Part shown: piece after piece, positions 1 through 8,561 of the stretch
Position numbering within the stretch: the stretch's first letter is position 1
How the letters are laid out: every line of letters begins with the position of its first letter
Assembly (NCBI RefSeq): GCF_000421965.1
Contig: NZ_ATAY01000020.1
Coordinates: 124,001-188,000 of the forward strand
DNA: 64,000 nucleotides
Reading direction: 5' to 3'
Source: Ruminiclostridium papyrosolvens C7
GTDB lineage: Bacteria; Bacillota; Clostridia; Acetivibrionales; DSM-1351
Program-made: the position numbers and the translations under genes
The notes under the pieces: generated by a model
What the model was told of the DNA's origin: nothing
The model's database searches: none
The model's input: only the letters and a program-made list of their open reading frames with translations

Positions 1-1022
1 TTGTGGACACGGACGGTACAGGCTATTTTATCTCTGCAGCAAACGAAAATGCTGATTTAATAGTATACAGGCTTACTTCTGATTATAAATCAATAGCCTC
101 ACAAGTGGTAACTCTTTGGCCGGGACAAAAAAGAGAAGCTCCATGCATGTTTAAACGTGACAATACATATTATCTGATAACATCCGGATGTACGGGGTGG
201 AGCCCAAACCAGCAGAAATACGCTACTTCCACATCAATATCCTCAGGATGGACGGGCTTAACAAATATTGGAGATGCAACCTGCTATGACTCTCAGGGGG
301 CGTGTGTTTTTCCGGTAGGACAGAATTTTGTTTACCTCACCGACAGATGGGCCGGTGCGTGGGGAGGAAAAGTCAGTGATTCGTCATACCTCATGATGCC
401 ATTACTATTTAATGGAACATCAGTATCTTTGAACTACACCGATACGGTAAAGGTTGCAGCAGAATTTGGTGCAATTGCTAATGATTATCGAAAGTATACT
501 TTTGAAGGAGTGCTGACAAACGCTGACCCTTATCAGTGGAATGTAAGTCAACCTACGTCAACTGATATACAGGTACTTTCGGTAGACGGAGATAAGGCTC
601 TTCAAATGTCAGATAGCACAACATCAGGCTATTGTTACGCCTACAAAGATTTTCCTGCCAAAAATGGTGTAGTTACGTTTAATGTGAGCTTTAAATATGC
701 CAATACCGGAAGATGGGATAGAATCAGATTTTACAATGGAACCAACATAGGAATAGATATTATAAATTTTGAAGAAGGACTTGGTTGGATTACCGGAACT
801 TCTACAAGAAATGTAATACAAATGATTTCTGCAAACACGTGGTATAATTTAAAAATTGTTGCCGATACCTCTACGCAGAAATTTGATGCATACATTAATG
901 ATATTCTCATAAAATCAGGTTGCACATTTACAGGTTCCGTTCCCCAGTTTGACAGAATTGCGTTGGACACCGGAAACAGTTTTACAAATACCGCCGTATA
1001 TGATGATATAATCATTAATTAA
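1..1022 (+). CDS. GH43-family glycoside hydrolase, 3' part (exo-beta-1,3-galactanase-like)
   Basis: The reading frame is open from the left edge, with its first full codon at base 3, so the 5' end lies outside the window and the GTG there is not a real start. The visible 339 residues begin inside a five-bladed beta-propeller of GH43 type: VDTDGTGYF, then REAPCMFKRDNTYYLITSG (acid Glu region), then TGWSPNQ and a DRW motif. This pattern is typical of the GH43 subgroup that includes exo-beta-1,3-galactanases, which trim galactan side chains outside the cell. From about residue 165 a second beta-rich domain of about 170 residues looks like a concanavalin/LamG-type carbohydrate-binding module. There is no dockerin at the C-terminus, so the enzyme is probably free rather than cellulosomal. 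The family is fairly sure; the substrate is inferred. Confidence 0.75.
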   Translation, partial: VDTDGTGYFISAANENADLIVYRLTSDYKSIASQVVTLWPGQKREAPCMFKRDNTYYLITSGCTGWSPNQQKYATSTSISSGWTGLTNIGDATCYDSQGACVFPVGQNFVYLTDRWAGAWGGKVSDSSYLMMPLLFNGTSVSLNYTDTVKVAAEFGAIANDYRKYTFEGVLTNADPYQWNVSQPTSTDIQVLSVDGDKALQMSDSTTSGYCYAYKDFPAKNGVVTFNVSFKYANTGRWDRIRFYNGTNIGIDIINFEEGLGWITGTSTRNVIQMISANTWYNLKIVADTSTQKFDAYINDILIKSGCTFTGSVPQFDRIALDTGNSFTNTAVYDDIIIN

Positions 1023-1036
1023 AATAACCTTAAAAC

Positions 1037-1076
1037 GAACTGATTGTTGTACTATTAAAAATACAGCAGTCAGTTC
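1037..1076. terminator. Bidirectional intrinsic terminator
   Basis: A 15-bp stem (1037-1051 with 1062-1076, including G-U pairs) closes a 10-nt loop. It is followed by TTTT on the plus strand and preceded by AAAA, so it can end both the GH43 gene and the convergent small gene at 1079-1432. Confidence 0.75.
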
Positions 1077-1078
1077 TT

Positions 1079-1432
1079 TTAATTTAAACTAATATTTGTT
1101 TTTTCACACAATATCTCTACTATAATGTTTGCATACAAATCACCCTCGCTTTTCTTGAGCCTTGTAAGCAAATCTTTTATAAACATGTCATCTTTGGAAA
1201 GTCTTGCTTTCATATTGTTTTTAATCGTTTCTAGCCCCTCAGCAGCAGAGCCGTAATCTTTAAAGACTCTTTCTTCTACTAAGTCAGAATAGACATAGGT
1301 GTTAAGGGAATCTCCCTTTAACCTGATCCAGATTCCGTTGCCGTTACTTTCTATAAATTTTCCCTCACAAATAAGCCCGTCTTTTATATCAATATAGAAA
1401 AGCTTCTCGTTTTGAGTAAATATATTATTCAT
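1079..1432 (-). CDS. Conserved-looking hypothetical protein, 117 aa
   Basis: I do not recognise this protein. It is soluble and charged, with no signal peptide or membrane segment. The N-terminal half (residues 1-60) looks like a small beta barrel, with alternating short strands such as LFYIDIKDGLICEGKF. The C-terminal half (65-117) is predicted to be helical and Lys/Glu-rich. It stands alone, convergent with the GH43 gene and divergent from the germination operon, with its own A/T-rich upstream region. Codon use resembles its neighbours and the ATG at 1432 is the only convincing start. A real gene is likely, but no function can be given. Confidence 0.6.
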   Translation of the reverse strand: MNNIFTQNEKLFYIDIKDGLICEGKFIESNGNGIWIRLKGDSLNTYVYSDLVEERVFKDYGSAAEGLETIKNNMKARLSKDDMFIKDLLTRLKKSEGDLYANIIVEILCEKTNISLN

Positions 1433-1529
1433 AAAAACCGTCCTTTGAATATTATTTGTATAAATATATATTATTCTAATTTATATAAAAACTTTCTCAT
1501 ATTTTGAGTATATTTGCAAAAATTACTTC

Positions 1530-1559
1530 GGATACCTTTTTTGAAATATTCTTATACTA
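1530..1559 (+). promoter_or_regulatory. Possible forespore sigma-G-like promoter of the germination operon
   Basis: GGATA (1530-1534) and TATACTA (1553-1559) are 18 bp apart and about 30 bp upstream of the gerA-type start. They resemble the sigma-G pattern (G-H-A-T-R, then C-A-T-W-M-T-A) with a mismatch in each half. gerA operons are known to be forespore-expressed. This is a weak motif match supported by context. Confidence 0.35.
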
Positions 1560-1591
1560 ACTACAACTAAAAAGAGATTAAGGTGAAGAAT

Positions 1592-3355
1592 ATGAGTAAA
1601 AAGAAAGGTTTTATAAAGACTCTGTTTTCTTATATAACCTATAAAGAAAAAAAACCTGTAAAACAATTTTATATTCCTGAGACAGATAATGAAGATACTA
1701 AAACCGAGCAAGAAAAAAATAATACCGTGAAAAGTCAAAAAAACAGAAGAATAAAGAGGCCTGTTCCTGTTTCAGAATCAAGTAAGGAAAATAAACCTGA
1801 ATATGAAAAGGCTGACGATGAGAAAATATCTATAAGCATTGAAGAAAATATAAAGTATATAAAGCATAAATTCAATTCCCCTGCTAATAAGGATATTGTT
1901 ATAAGGGAGTTGACGGTTGCAAAAAAGTACAAAGCATTTATTGCATATATTGACGGAATGGTTGACAGGATAACCATAAACAACTTTATTTTAAGGGCGC
2001 TAATGGTAAACGACGTCAAAATCGATGAAGATTCCGATGATAAATGTATGCTGGACTTTATATTGTCCAACATATTGCAGACCAATCAGGCAAAAAAGGT
2101 AGATAATCCTGATGAATTTATGTACGAAATTCTCTCGGGAAATACACTTTTATATGTTGATGGGTGTGACTTTTACATTTCCAATGAAACAAAGGGCTTT
2201 GACAAAAGGGGAGTAGAAAAACCTCTTATTGAGGGAGTAGTTCTTGGATCCCAGGAAGCATTCAATGAAAATCTGAGAACAAATGTAACACTTATCAGAA
2301 AATTGATAAAAAATAATAACCTTACAACTGAATTTATAAAGGTTGGAAATGTAAACAAACAGTTATGTGCTGTAATGTCAATAAAAGGGTTAACCAACCC
2401 TGCAATAGTTGAAGAAGTAAAACGAAGATTAAAGAATATTAAAAGCGATATGGTACTTGGTGACGGAATTTTAGAACAGTTTATAGAGGATAATCCGTAT
2501 TCAATTGTCCCAACCATATTAAGTACAGAAAGGCCTGACAGAGCCGCATCACACATACTGGAAGGAAAGGTTGCAATACTTGTTGAAGGGGCGCCCTTTG
2601 CAAAAATTGTTCCTGTAACTCTTCCAGCTTTAATGCATAGCCCCGAAGATTCATATATGCGTTGGCCATATGGCACTTTAATAAGGATAATCAGGTTTAT
2701 AGCAGCGTTTATTGCTACACTGCTGCCGGGTCTTTATGTTGCCATTACTAATTTCCATCAGGAAATGATACCTACAGAGCTTCTTATTGCCATAGCAAAG
2801 GCAAAAGAGAACGTACCGTTTCCAACAATAGTTGAAGTAGTATTAATGGAATTGTCCTTTGAACTCATAAGGGAGGCCGGAATAAGAATTCCGGGTATAA
2901 TCGGTAACACACTGGGTATTATCGGTGCGTTGATTCTGGGACAGGCAGCTGTTCAAGCAAATATTGTAAGTCCTGTTTTGATAATTGTTGTTTCCGTAAC
3001 GGGACTAGGCAACTTTGCAATACCCAATTACAGTCTGGCTTTAGCAGCAAGAGTATCCCGTTTCTGCTTTATTATTTTGGGAGCGTTACTTGGATTTTAT
3101 GGAATAAGCATTGGAATTGCTTTGTTTGCTATACTGATTACCAATATCAAATCATTTGGAGTGCCGTTTTTTGCCCCTATTGCCCCCAAAACAAAAGAAA
3201 GTAGTGACTTATTCTTTAAAAAACCTACCTGGCAGCAAATGTACAGACCAGATTATGTAAATGCTTTAAAACAGAAAAGACAAGCCAAAATATCCAGACA
3301 ATGGACAGAGGAAGAACCAAAATACAGCTATGAAAGGGATGAAGAGGATGATTAA
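1592..3355 (+). CDS. Spore germination protein, GerA family A subunit
   Basis: This is the A subunit of a GerA-type germinant receptor in the spore inner membrane, which with B and C subunits senses nutrients and triggers germination. The protein has a hydrophilic Lys/Glu-rich head (about residues 1-85), a conserved soluble domain (about 90-335, with the GLTNPAIVEEVKRRL segment), and then a cluster of membrane segments (about 370-520) followed by a charged tail. Its 587 aa is normal for the family, apart from a slightly long head. I place the start at the ATG at 1592, which has AAGGTG just upstream, rather than the in-frame GTG at 1583. It is the first gene of a tightly packed run with overlapping B and C genes. 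The germinant cannot be read from sequence. Confidence 0.93.
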   Translation: MSKKKGFIKTLFSYITYKEKKPVKQFYIPETDNEDTKTEQEKNNTVKSQKNRRIKRPVPVSESSKENKPEYEKADDEKISISIEENIKYIKHKFNSPANKDIVIRELTVAKKYKAFIAYIDGMVDRITINNFILRALMVNDVKIDEDSDDKCMLDFILSNILQTNQAKKVDNPDEFMYEILSGNTLLYVDGCDFYISNETKGFDKRGVEKPLIEGVVLGSQEAFNENLRTNVTLIRKLIKNNNLTTEFIKVGNVNKQLCAVMSIKGLTNPAIVEEVKRRLKNIKSDMVLGDGILEQFIEDNPYSIVPTILSTERPDRAASHILEGKVAILVEGAPFAKIVPVTLPALMHSPEDSYMRWPYGTLIRIIRFIAAFIATLLPGLYVAITNFHQEMIPTELLIAIAKAKENVPFPTIVEVVLMELSFELIREAGIRIPGIIGNTLGIIGALILGQAAVQANIVSPVLIIVVSVTGLGNFAIPNYSLALAARVSRFCFIILGALLGFYGISIGIALFAILITNIKSFGVPFFAPIAPKTKESSDLFFKKPTWQQMYRPDYVNALKQKRQAKISRQWTEEEPKYSYERDEEDD

Positions 3356-4460
3356 GGAAGGAAAATTCGGGACAGCAGAAGCGACTTACCTGATTACACT
3401 TGTTATTGCATCAAAAACCTTTTATACCAGTATACGTGTTATGATAAAGAACACAGGAACAGCTGCATGGTATATGACCCTTGTATCATGTCTGGTAAGT
3501 ATAATATTTTTTCTTCTGATATCATTGGTTATGAAGAGATTTCCAGGTAAAAACCTGGTTGATATATTCCAACTTGTTACAGGTAGATTTTTTGGAAAGA
3601 TATTAACTCTTGTATTCTCAGCATATTATGTATACTATGCAGGCTCTAGTCTCAGAGAATTTCTGGAAATGATAAAGGCATATAATCTGCCATATACGCC
3701 GCCAAGCTTAATAATATTTGCTTTCATGGCTGTTGTTATAATTTTGGCGTATATTGGGTTGGAAAGTATAGCCAGGTTGGCATCAGTTAGTTTTTATCCC
3801 ATATTTATAGGAATAGCCTTAATTCTCTTTCTTGCTTATCCATATTATAATGTAAGAGCTATATTTCCAATCGGTGGCTATGGTATTGAAGAAACAATAA
3901 AATCAGGTTTTTTCAGAAGCTCGGCATATGATGAAGTAATCATATTGGCATTTATAATAAACTCCATTGACGGGGTTAAGACATTTAAGAAAGTCGGAAT
4001 TTATAGTATTCTTATCTCCGGTGTTGCGGTCGTATTTACATGTTTATGCAATATTATGGCGTTTGACTATACGATGGCTAGCGAAAATGTATCAGATCTT
4101 TTCCAGTTGGCCAGAGTTATATATTTCAGCAGATTCTTCCAAAGAATTGAATCAATATTTCTTTTTATCTGGATTATTGCATCCCTGATAACTGTTGGAC
4201 TGGCATTCTACATCGCTATTAGTATTTTTTGCAAAGCATTTAAGATCAGTAATCACAGACCTTTGATATTACAATTTGCTTTCTTAACATTTATGGTGAC
4301 CCTGTTACCAGAAGGTCTTATAGAACTTGCAAAAATAAATATTGTAGTTATGCGTGAATATAGCATGATAATAATATATGGAATACCTATACTGGTTTTA
4401 ATAATCTCCGTAATATTTGGCAAGAGGGGGGATAGGCAATGCTTAAAGTCAGTAAAATAA
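3330..4460 (+). CDS. Spore germination permease, GerB family
   Basis: This is the B subunit of the GerA-type receptor, a member of the APC-related spore germination permease family. It is thought to hold the germinant-binding pocket in the inner spore membrane. The 376 aa contain about ten hydrophobic segments, starting near residue 12 (TAEATYLITLVIASKTF), with the family-typical early GT-A-WY stretch. The gene overlaps the end of the A-subunit gene by 26 bp, and its own end overlaps the C-subunit start, which indicates translational coupling. Three closely spaced ATG codons (3330, 3339, 3348) are possible starts. I keep the first, with low certainty about which is used. Confidence 0.92.
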   Translation: MKGMKRMIKEGKFGTAEATYLITLVIASKTFYTSIRVMIKNTGTAAWYMTLVSCLVSIIFFLLISLVMKRFPGKNLVDIFQLVTGRFFGKILTLVFSAYYVYYAGSSLREFLEMIKAYNLPYTPPSLIIFAFMAVVIILAYIGLESIARLASVSFYPIFIGIALILFLAYPYYNVRAIFPIGGYGIEETIKSGFFRSSAYDEVIILAFIINSIDGVKTFKKVGIYSILISGVAVVFTCLCNIMAFDYTMASENVSDLFQLARVIYFSRFFQRIESIFLFIWIIASLITVGLAFYIAISIFCKAFKISNHRPLILQFAFLTFMVTLLPEGLIELAKINIVVMREYSMIIIYGIPILVLIISVIFGKRGDRQCLKSVK

Positions 4461-5746
4461 TTGTTTTATTAATTACATTTGTATATATCTTAACAGGTTG
4501 TACAACAGACAGTAAAAATATTGATGATCAGGCATATGCAATAATGGTCGGAATTGACAAGGGAGTAGAGAATAAAATAAGGCTTACTGTTCAGTTTCCC
4601 ACATATAAAGGAGGGGGAAATGGTAGTTCTTCAGGTGCCGGAGGCGGGGGCGGAGGAAGTGAAGAAAAAGAATCCGGTCAGATAGGCGGTACGGTCGTTA
4701 CATCTATAGAATGCTCAACAGTGCTGGAAGGTATAAATTTACTCAGTACTTCAACTACCAGACATATATCCCTTTTCCATTGTAAGGCTATTATTTTCTC
4801 GGAGCAATTAGCATATGAGGGAATAAACTTTTATTTGTCCGATTTTGCGAGATTCAGAGAAACCAGACGTATTGCAACCATAGGTGTATGCAGGGGAAAA
4901 GCGGAAGATTATATCATGGAGAATAAAACCCTGATAGGTGAAAACATTTCTAAATCAATAGAACTTTCATTTGCACAGTCAAAAAATTCAGGACTATTCC
5001 CCTTGGTGGGTTTTACAAATTTTTACAAAAGTACTATATCGCCATACTCCCAGGCATATTCAGTTTATATGGGAATAAACAATTTTAAGAAATTAGAAAA
5101 TGAAAATAAAGGTCAAAATCCTCCTCTTAAGACCGATGAGCAATATTATCCAGGCGAGGTTCCGAAGAAAGGAAACAAAAAACAGGAAATGATTGGGACG
5201 GCTGTATTTAACGGTGACAAGCTAACCGGCACTCTAAATGCAGATGAAACCCGTTATTTTCTGATGATAGTGAACGAGTTTAAACATGGAATTTTAACTG
5301 TGGAGGATAAAAAGCATCCCGGAATGGCTATCCCCTTTGATTTACGTCCGGGAAGAAAGTCTGACATAAAGGTACGGTTTGACAAAAGCACACCTGTAAT
5401 TGATATAAATCTTAATATTGAAGCTGACATTGTTGGCATACAAAGCGGGATGCACTATGAAAGCCTAGATAAAATTAAGGAATTAAATGGATTATTAAAG
5501 GGCTGTATAGAAGACGAAGTAAGAAAAACCGTAGAAAAGGTTCAGAAGCAAATGGGAACTGATATTTTCGGCTTTGGTTATTATGCTGCGAGCAAATTCT
5601 TAACAATAGACGATTTTGAAAAATATAACTGGGTATCACATTTTATAGATGCAAAGATAAATGTAAGTGTTTATACCAATGTGAGAAGAACCGGGCTTAT
5701 GGCTGAAAGTATGCCCGTAAGATACCGTACTAAAACTGCAAAATAG
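4439..5746 (+). CDS. Spore germination lipoprotein, GerC family
   Basis: This is the C subunit of the germinant receptor, a lipoprotein anchored on the outer face of the inner spore membrane. The N-terminus is a signal peptide ending in the lipobox ILTGC, so Cys21 is the lipidated residue. The family-typical N-terminal motif follows (DDQAYAIMVGIDKG). The 435-aa length is somewhat above normal. An unusual glycine/serine-rich stretch sits at residues 57-74, in a region that is usually a short loop. The gene overlaps the B-subunit gene by 22 bp. Assignment is firm; the function of the glycine-rich insert is unknown. Confidence 0.93.
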   Translation: MLKVSKIIVLLITFVYILTGCTTDSKNIDDQAYAIMVGIDKGVENKIRLTVQFPTYKGGGNGSSSGAGGGGGGSEEKESGQIGGTVVTSIECSTVLEGINLLSTSTTRHISLFHCKAIIFSEQLAYEGINFYLSDFARFRETRRIATIGVCRGKAEDYIMENKTLIGENISKSIELSFAQSKNSGLFPLVGFTNFYKSTISPYSQAYSVYMGINNFKKLENENKGQNPPLKTDEQYYPGEVPKKGNKKQEMIGTAVFNGDKLTGTLNADETRYFLMIVNEFKHGILTVEDKKHPGMAIPFDLRPGRKSDIKVRFDKSTPVIDINLNIEADIVGIQSGMHYESLDKIKELNGLLKGCIEDEVRKTVEKVQKQMGTDIFGFGYYAASKFLTIDDFEKYNWVSHFIDAKINVSVYTNVRRTGLMAESMPVRYRTKTAK

Positions 5747-5757
5747 GAGAAAGAGAT

Positions 5758-5925
5758 ATGATATATATACTGATGTTTTTAATGCTTTTAAGCGGATATT
5801 ATACATTTACTTTCGGAATCAGCCAGATAAAACGAAAAAACAGGCTGGGCGGCTTCACTACTATCGTAGTTGCCGTACTTGGTACAATAGTCCCGATGGT
5901 TATTTTGTATATGAAGAATAAATAA
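5758..5925 (+). CDS. Small membrane protein in the germination operon, 55 aa
   Basis: This short frame was found by reading the 207-bp gap after the gerC-type gene. It starts at the ATG at 5758, 11 bp after the preceding stop, with AGGAGAAAGAG as ribosome binding site. The product has a hydrophobic N-terminal segment (about residues 2-22), a basic loop (QIKRKNR) and a second hydrophobic segment (about 33-52) ending in MKNK, so it looks like a two-pass membrane protein. Tight spacing on both sides puts it in the ger transcript. Small membrane proteins (D subunits) are known in some gerA-type operons and are roughly this size with two membrane segments. A role as receptor accessory is inference. 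Confidence 0.7.
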   Translation: MIYILMFLMLLSGYYTFTFGISQIKRKNRLGGFTTIVVAVLGTIVPMVILYMKNK

Positions 5926-5953
5926 AGATATACAGCTGTACAATGGAGGTAAT

Positions 5954-6859
5954 ATGAGAAATAACAGAAAATGGATGAGCTCAAAAGTTGCCATTACAAG
6001 GAATGCCAGTGAGCCAATTGCTATAAAAGAAGCAATTGAACTTCTTGAATTCTTACCAGCAATTGGTAAAGAGGACGTTGTTGTTATAACGCCGAACTGG
6101 GTAAATAATAAAAAAAGTCCTGATTCGGGGGTAGTTGTAGGTCCTGACAGTTTAAGACAAATTATATCCATGGTAAAGCAGAGACAACCAAAAAGAATTG
6201 TAGTTGCAACCGGTACGGCAGACGGGGAGACGGCTGATGTAATGAATAATGTGGGGTTTGGAAAGGTAATAAGAGATGAAGGAGTAGAATTTATTGACCT
6301 TAACCACGGACCTTTTATATGGATAAACCTCAACCATTCAGTTGTGCCGTCCACTAATATAAACAAGCTTTTGGAAGAGGTTACTGTACTCATCTCTTTT
6401 ACACAGCTAAAACAACATGAAGAAGCAACAATATCAGCTGCAATTAAAAACATAGCATTGGGTTGGCCTCCGGCAGACGAGCATGGTCATCCAAAGAAAA
6501 ACTGTGGAATCCATAATGAGCTTCATGGCTTCATATCGGCAATGTCGGAGAAAATACCTATTGATTTGTCAATAGTAAGTGCAAGTCCGGCAATGATTGG
6601 AACAGGTCCTACAAAAGGTATTGCCAGACATACAGGACTGGTGGTTGCAGGGTGCGACCCGGTAGCAACAGATACTGTGGCAGCACGGCTTATGGGTTTT
6701 AAGCCTCAGGCAATACGATATTTATTCGAATGCAGCAATAAAAAAATAGGCGAAAGTGATATTGAGAAAATTACTATCCAGGGAATACCGTTGGTAGAGG
6801 CAGAAAACATATTCAGTCAGGCCGCATACGGAGATGGCCTCTCGGTAGACAAAGCATAG
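5954..6859 (+). CDS. DUF362 domain protein
   Basis: The 301-aa soluble protein matches the DUF362 family. It has an N-terminal VVVITPNWV segment, a central part resembling NAD/FMN-type alpha-beta folds, KQHEEATISAAIKNIALG, and the late signature GLVVAGCDPVATDTVAARLMG. No ferredoxin-like Cys cluster is attached, unlike many members. The family's biochemical role is not settled. The gene has a clear GGAGGT site before the ATG at 5954 and lies 28 bp after the 55-aa gene, so it is probably cotranscribed with the germination genes. Its function here is unknown. Confidence 0.8.
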   Translation: MRNNRKWMSSKVAITRNASEPIAIKEAIELLEFLPAIGKEDVVVITPNWVNNKKSPDSGVVVGPDSLRQIISMVKQRQPKRIVVATGTADGETADVMNNVGFGKVIRDEGVEFIDLNHGPFIWINLNHSVVPSTNINKLLEEVTVLISFTQLKQHEEATISAAIKNIALGWPPADEHGHPKKNCGIHNELHGFISAMSEKIPIDLSIVSASPAMIGTGPTKGIARHTGLVVAGCDPVATDTVAARLMGFKPQAIRYLFECSNKKIGESDIEKITIQGIPLVEAENIFSQAAYGDGLSVDKA

Positions 6860-6879
6860 GAGATTAAAGGAGATAACGT

Positions 6880-7278
6880 ATGAAAAGTATAATACCCAAT
6901 ATATCAGTAGATAATTGCCAAGAAGCTATGGAATTCTACAAAAATGCTTTTGACGCTGAACTTAAAAATGTTAAGATTGCGGATAAAGAGGAAATGTTCA
7001 AAGGACATGAAGGTAAGGTAATGCATTCAGAGCTTCATATTGGAGAAAATTGTATTATATATCTTACAGATATTTTCGGTGACAAATCACAAGGTACTCA
7101 TATTCAGATGATACTTGGAATGGATTCAAAGGAGGAAATAGAGAGGGTATATGCAGACCTGGTTAAGGAAGGAAAAGCAGAATATGAACTTCAGAAGACC
7201 TTTTGGGGAGCGTACCACGCTGTAGTAAGGGATAAGTACGGAATAACATGGGGATTGGATTATAATGAAAATAACTAA
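6880..7278 (+). CDS. VOC-superfamily (glyoxalase/PhnB-like) protein
   Basis: The 132-aa protein has the two beta-alpha-beta-beta-beta halves of the vicinal oxygen chelate fold. It begins IIPNISVDNCQEAMEFYKNAF, typical of PhnB/YdcF-like members, and ends DKYGITWGLDY. These proteins are often annotated as glyoxalase or bleomycin-resistance relatives; the actual substrate is usually unknown. Its RBS is AAAGGAG, 20 bp after the DUF362 gene, and a strong terminator follows, so it is probably the last gene of the germination transcript. Family is confident, reaction unknown. Confidence 0.85.
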   Translation: MKSIIPNISVDNCQEAMEFYKNAFDAELKNVKIADKEEMFKGHEGKVMHSELHIGENCIIYLTDIFGDKSQGTHIQMILGMDSKEEIERVYADLVKEGKAEYELQKTFWGAYHAVVRDKYGITWGLDYNENN

Positions 7279-7296
7279 CTAATTAAATTAACAAAT

Positions 7297-7343
7297 AAAA
7301 ATACCCGAAAAATCTACGGAAAGCGAATTTTTCGGGTATTTTT
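7297..7343. terminator. Bidirectional intrinsic terminator
   Basis: A perfect 17-bp stem (7297-7313 with 7327-7343), rich in A on the left arm and T on the right arm, lies between the convergent VOC and aminotransferase genes and can serve both. Confidence 0.88.
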
Positions 7344-7362
7344 TATAATAGACAGTTCAAAA

Positions 7363-8541
7363 TTATTTAAATTCTTTTGCAAGAGCTTCAAACGCCGGCA
7401 GAGAGTTTTTAATTGTTTCAAGACTTACGCAGTATGCAAGTCGGAAGTAGCCCGGTGCTCCAAACCCTGAACCCGGTACTATAAGCAGGTTGTATTCTAC
7501 AGCACGGTTTTTAAACTCAATATCGTCAGGAATTAATGCTTTCGGGAACAGATAAAAGGCTCCGTCAGGCTTAACACATTCATAACCGAATTCAGTAAGA
7601 CTGTTATACAATAAATCTCTTCTCTCTTTGTAAACATTTATGTCAACTGATGAATTGATTGATTTTGCAATAACCTTCTGAAACAGAGCGGGGGCGTTAA
7701 CAAAGCCTAGTACTCTGTTACAGTAAATAAACCCGTTCATAAGGGTAGCTACGTCGTCCGCTTCAGGATTTGTAGCGATATATCCCATACGTTCACCGGG
7801 AAGTGATAATGATTTACTGAAACAGTCAATCATTATCGCATTTTTATAAATTGTTAAAATATTAGGAATCTCCACATCATAAGCAAGTTTCCTATATGGT
7901 TCGTCGGATATAAGATAAATAGTATTTCCGTACTCCTTGCTCTTATCCTCTAAAACTTTAGCAATACTGTCTAAAGTATCCCTTCCATAAACAACACCTG
8001 TAGGATTGTTAGGTGTATTTATAATAATTGCCTTGGTATTTGGAGTTATTTTTGCTCTCAAAAGCTCCGGGTCAGGAAGGAATGTTTTGAAATCAGTATT
8101 AATGATTACCGTTTTTCCTCCGTGGTTATCGATATAAGAGGTATACTCTACGAAAAACGGTGCAAATACTATTACCTCTTCATCTGGGTTAAGCAGTGTT
8201 TTAAGAACGACATTTAAAGCACCCCCTGCACCAACAGTCATAACAATATTGTTAAAACTTAAATTCAGTCCGGTTTCGCTGTTTATTTTCTTAGCAATAG
8301 TTTCCCTTACCTCAGGATATCCTGCATTGTTCATGTAGGCATGTATTTTAAGCTCACCGGAGCCTGCAAGTTCTTTAAGGGCAGCTTTAACCTCAGCAGG
8401 GGGCTCCGGATCAGGATTACCCAGCGAAAAGTCATAAACTTTGTCAGCTCCATATATTTTTCTTAATTTTTCACCTTCCTCAAACATCGCTCTTATCATT
8501 GATGAATTTGCCAGATTATGGCTTATTTTTTTTGATATCAT
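7363..8541 (-). CDS. PLP-dependent aminotransferase, class I/II (aspartate-aminotransferase-like)
   Basis: This fold-type I aminotransferase has 392 aa. Visible landmarks are the substrate-binding FSLGNPDPEPP near residue 40, NTPNNPTG, SDEPYRKL, and the PLP lysine in FSKSLSLPGERMGY. The C-terminal arginine region (PGSGFGAPGYFRLAYC) would bind the substrate carboxylate. It probably moves amino groups between an amino acid and 2-oxoglutarate, but the side-chain specificity cannot be read. It lies 20 bp downstream of rqcH on the same strand, so they probably share a transcript, and it ends at a strong terminator. Confidence 0.85.
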   Translation of the reverse strand: MISKKISHNLANSSMIRAMFEEGEKLRKIYGADKVYDFSLGNPDPEPPAEVKAALKELAGSGELKIHAYMNNAGYPEVRETIAKKINSETGLNLSFNNIVMTVGAGGALNVVLKTLLNPDEEVIVFAPFFVEYTSYIDNHGGKTVIINTDFKTFLPDPELLRAKITPNTKAIIINTPNNPTGVVYGRDTLDSIAKVLEDKSKEYGNTIYLISDEPYRKLAYDVEIPNILTIYKNAIMIDCFSKSLSLPGERMGYIATNPEADDVATLMNGFIYCNRVLGFVNAPALFQKVIAKSINSSVDINVYKERRDLLYNSLTEFGYECVKPDGAFYLFPKALIPDDIEFKNRAVEYNLLIVPGSGFGAPGYFRLAYCVSLETIKNSLPAFEALAKEFK

Positions 8542-8561
8542 TTAAAATGAGTCCCCCAATC

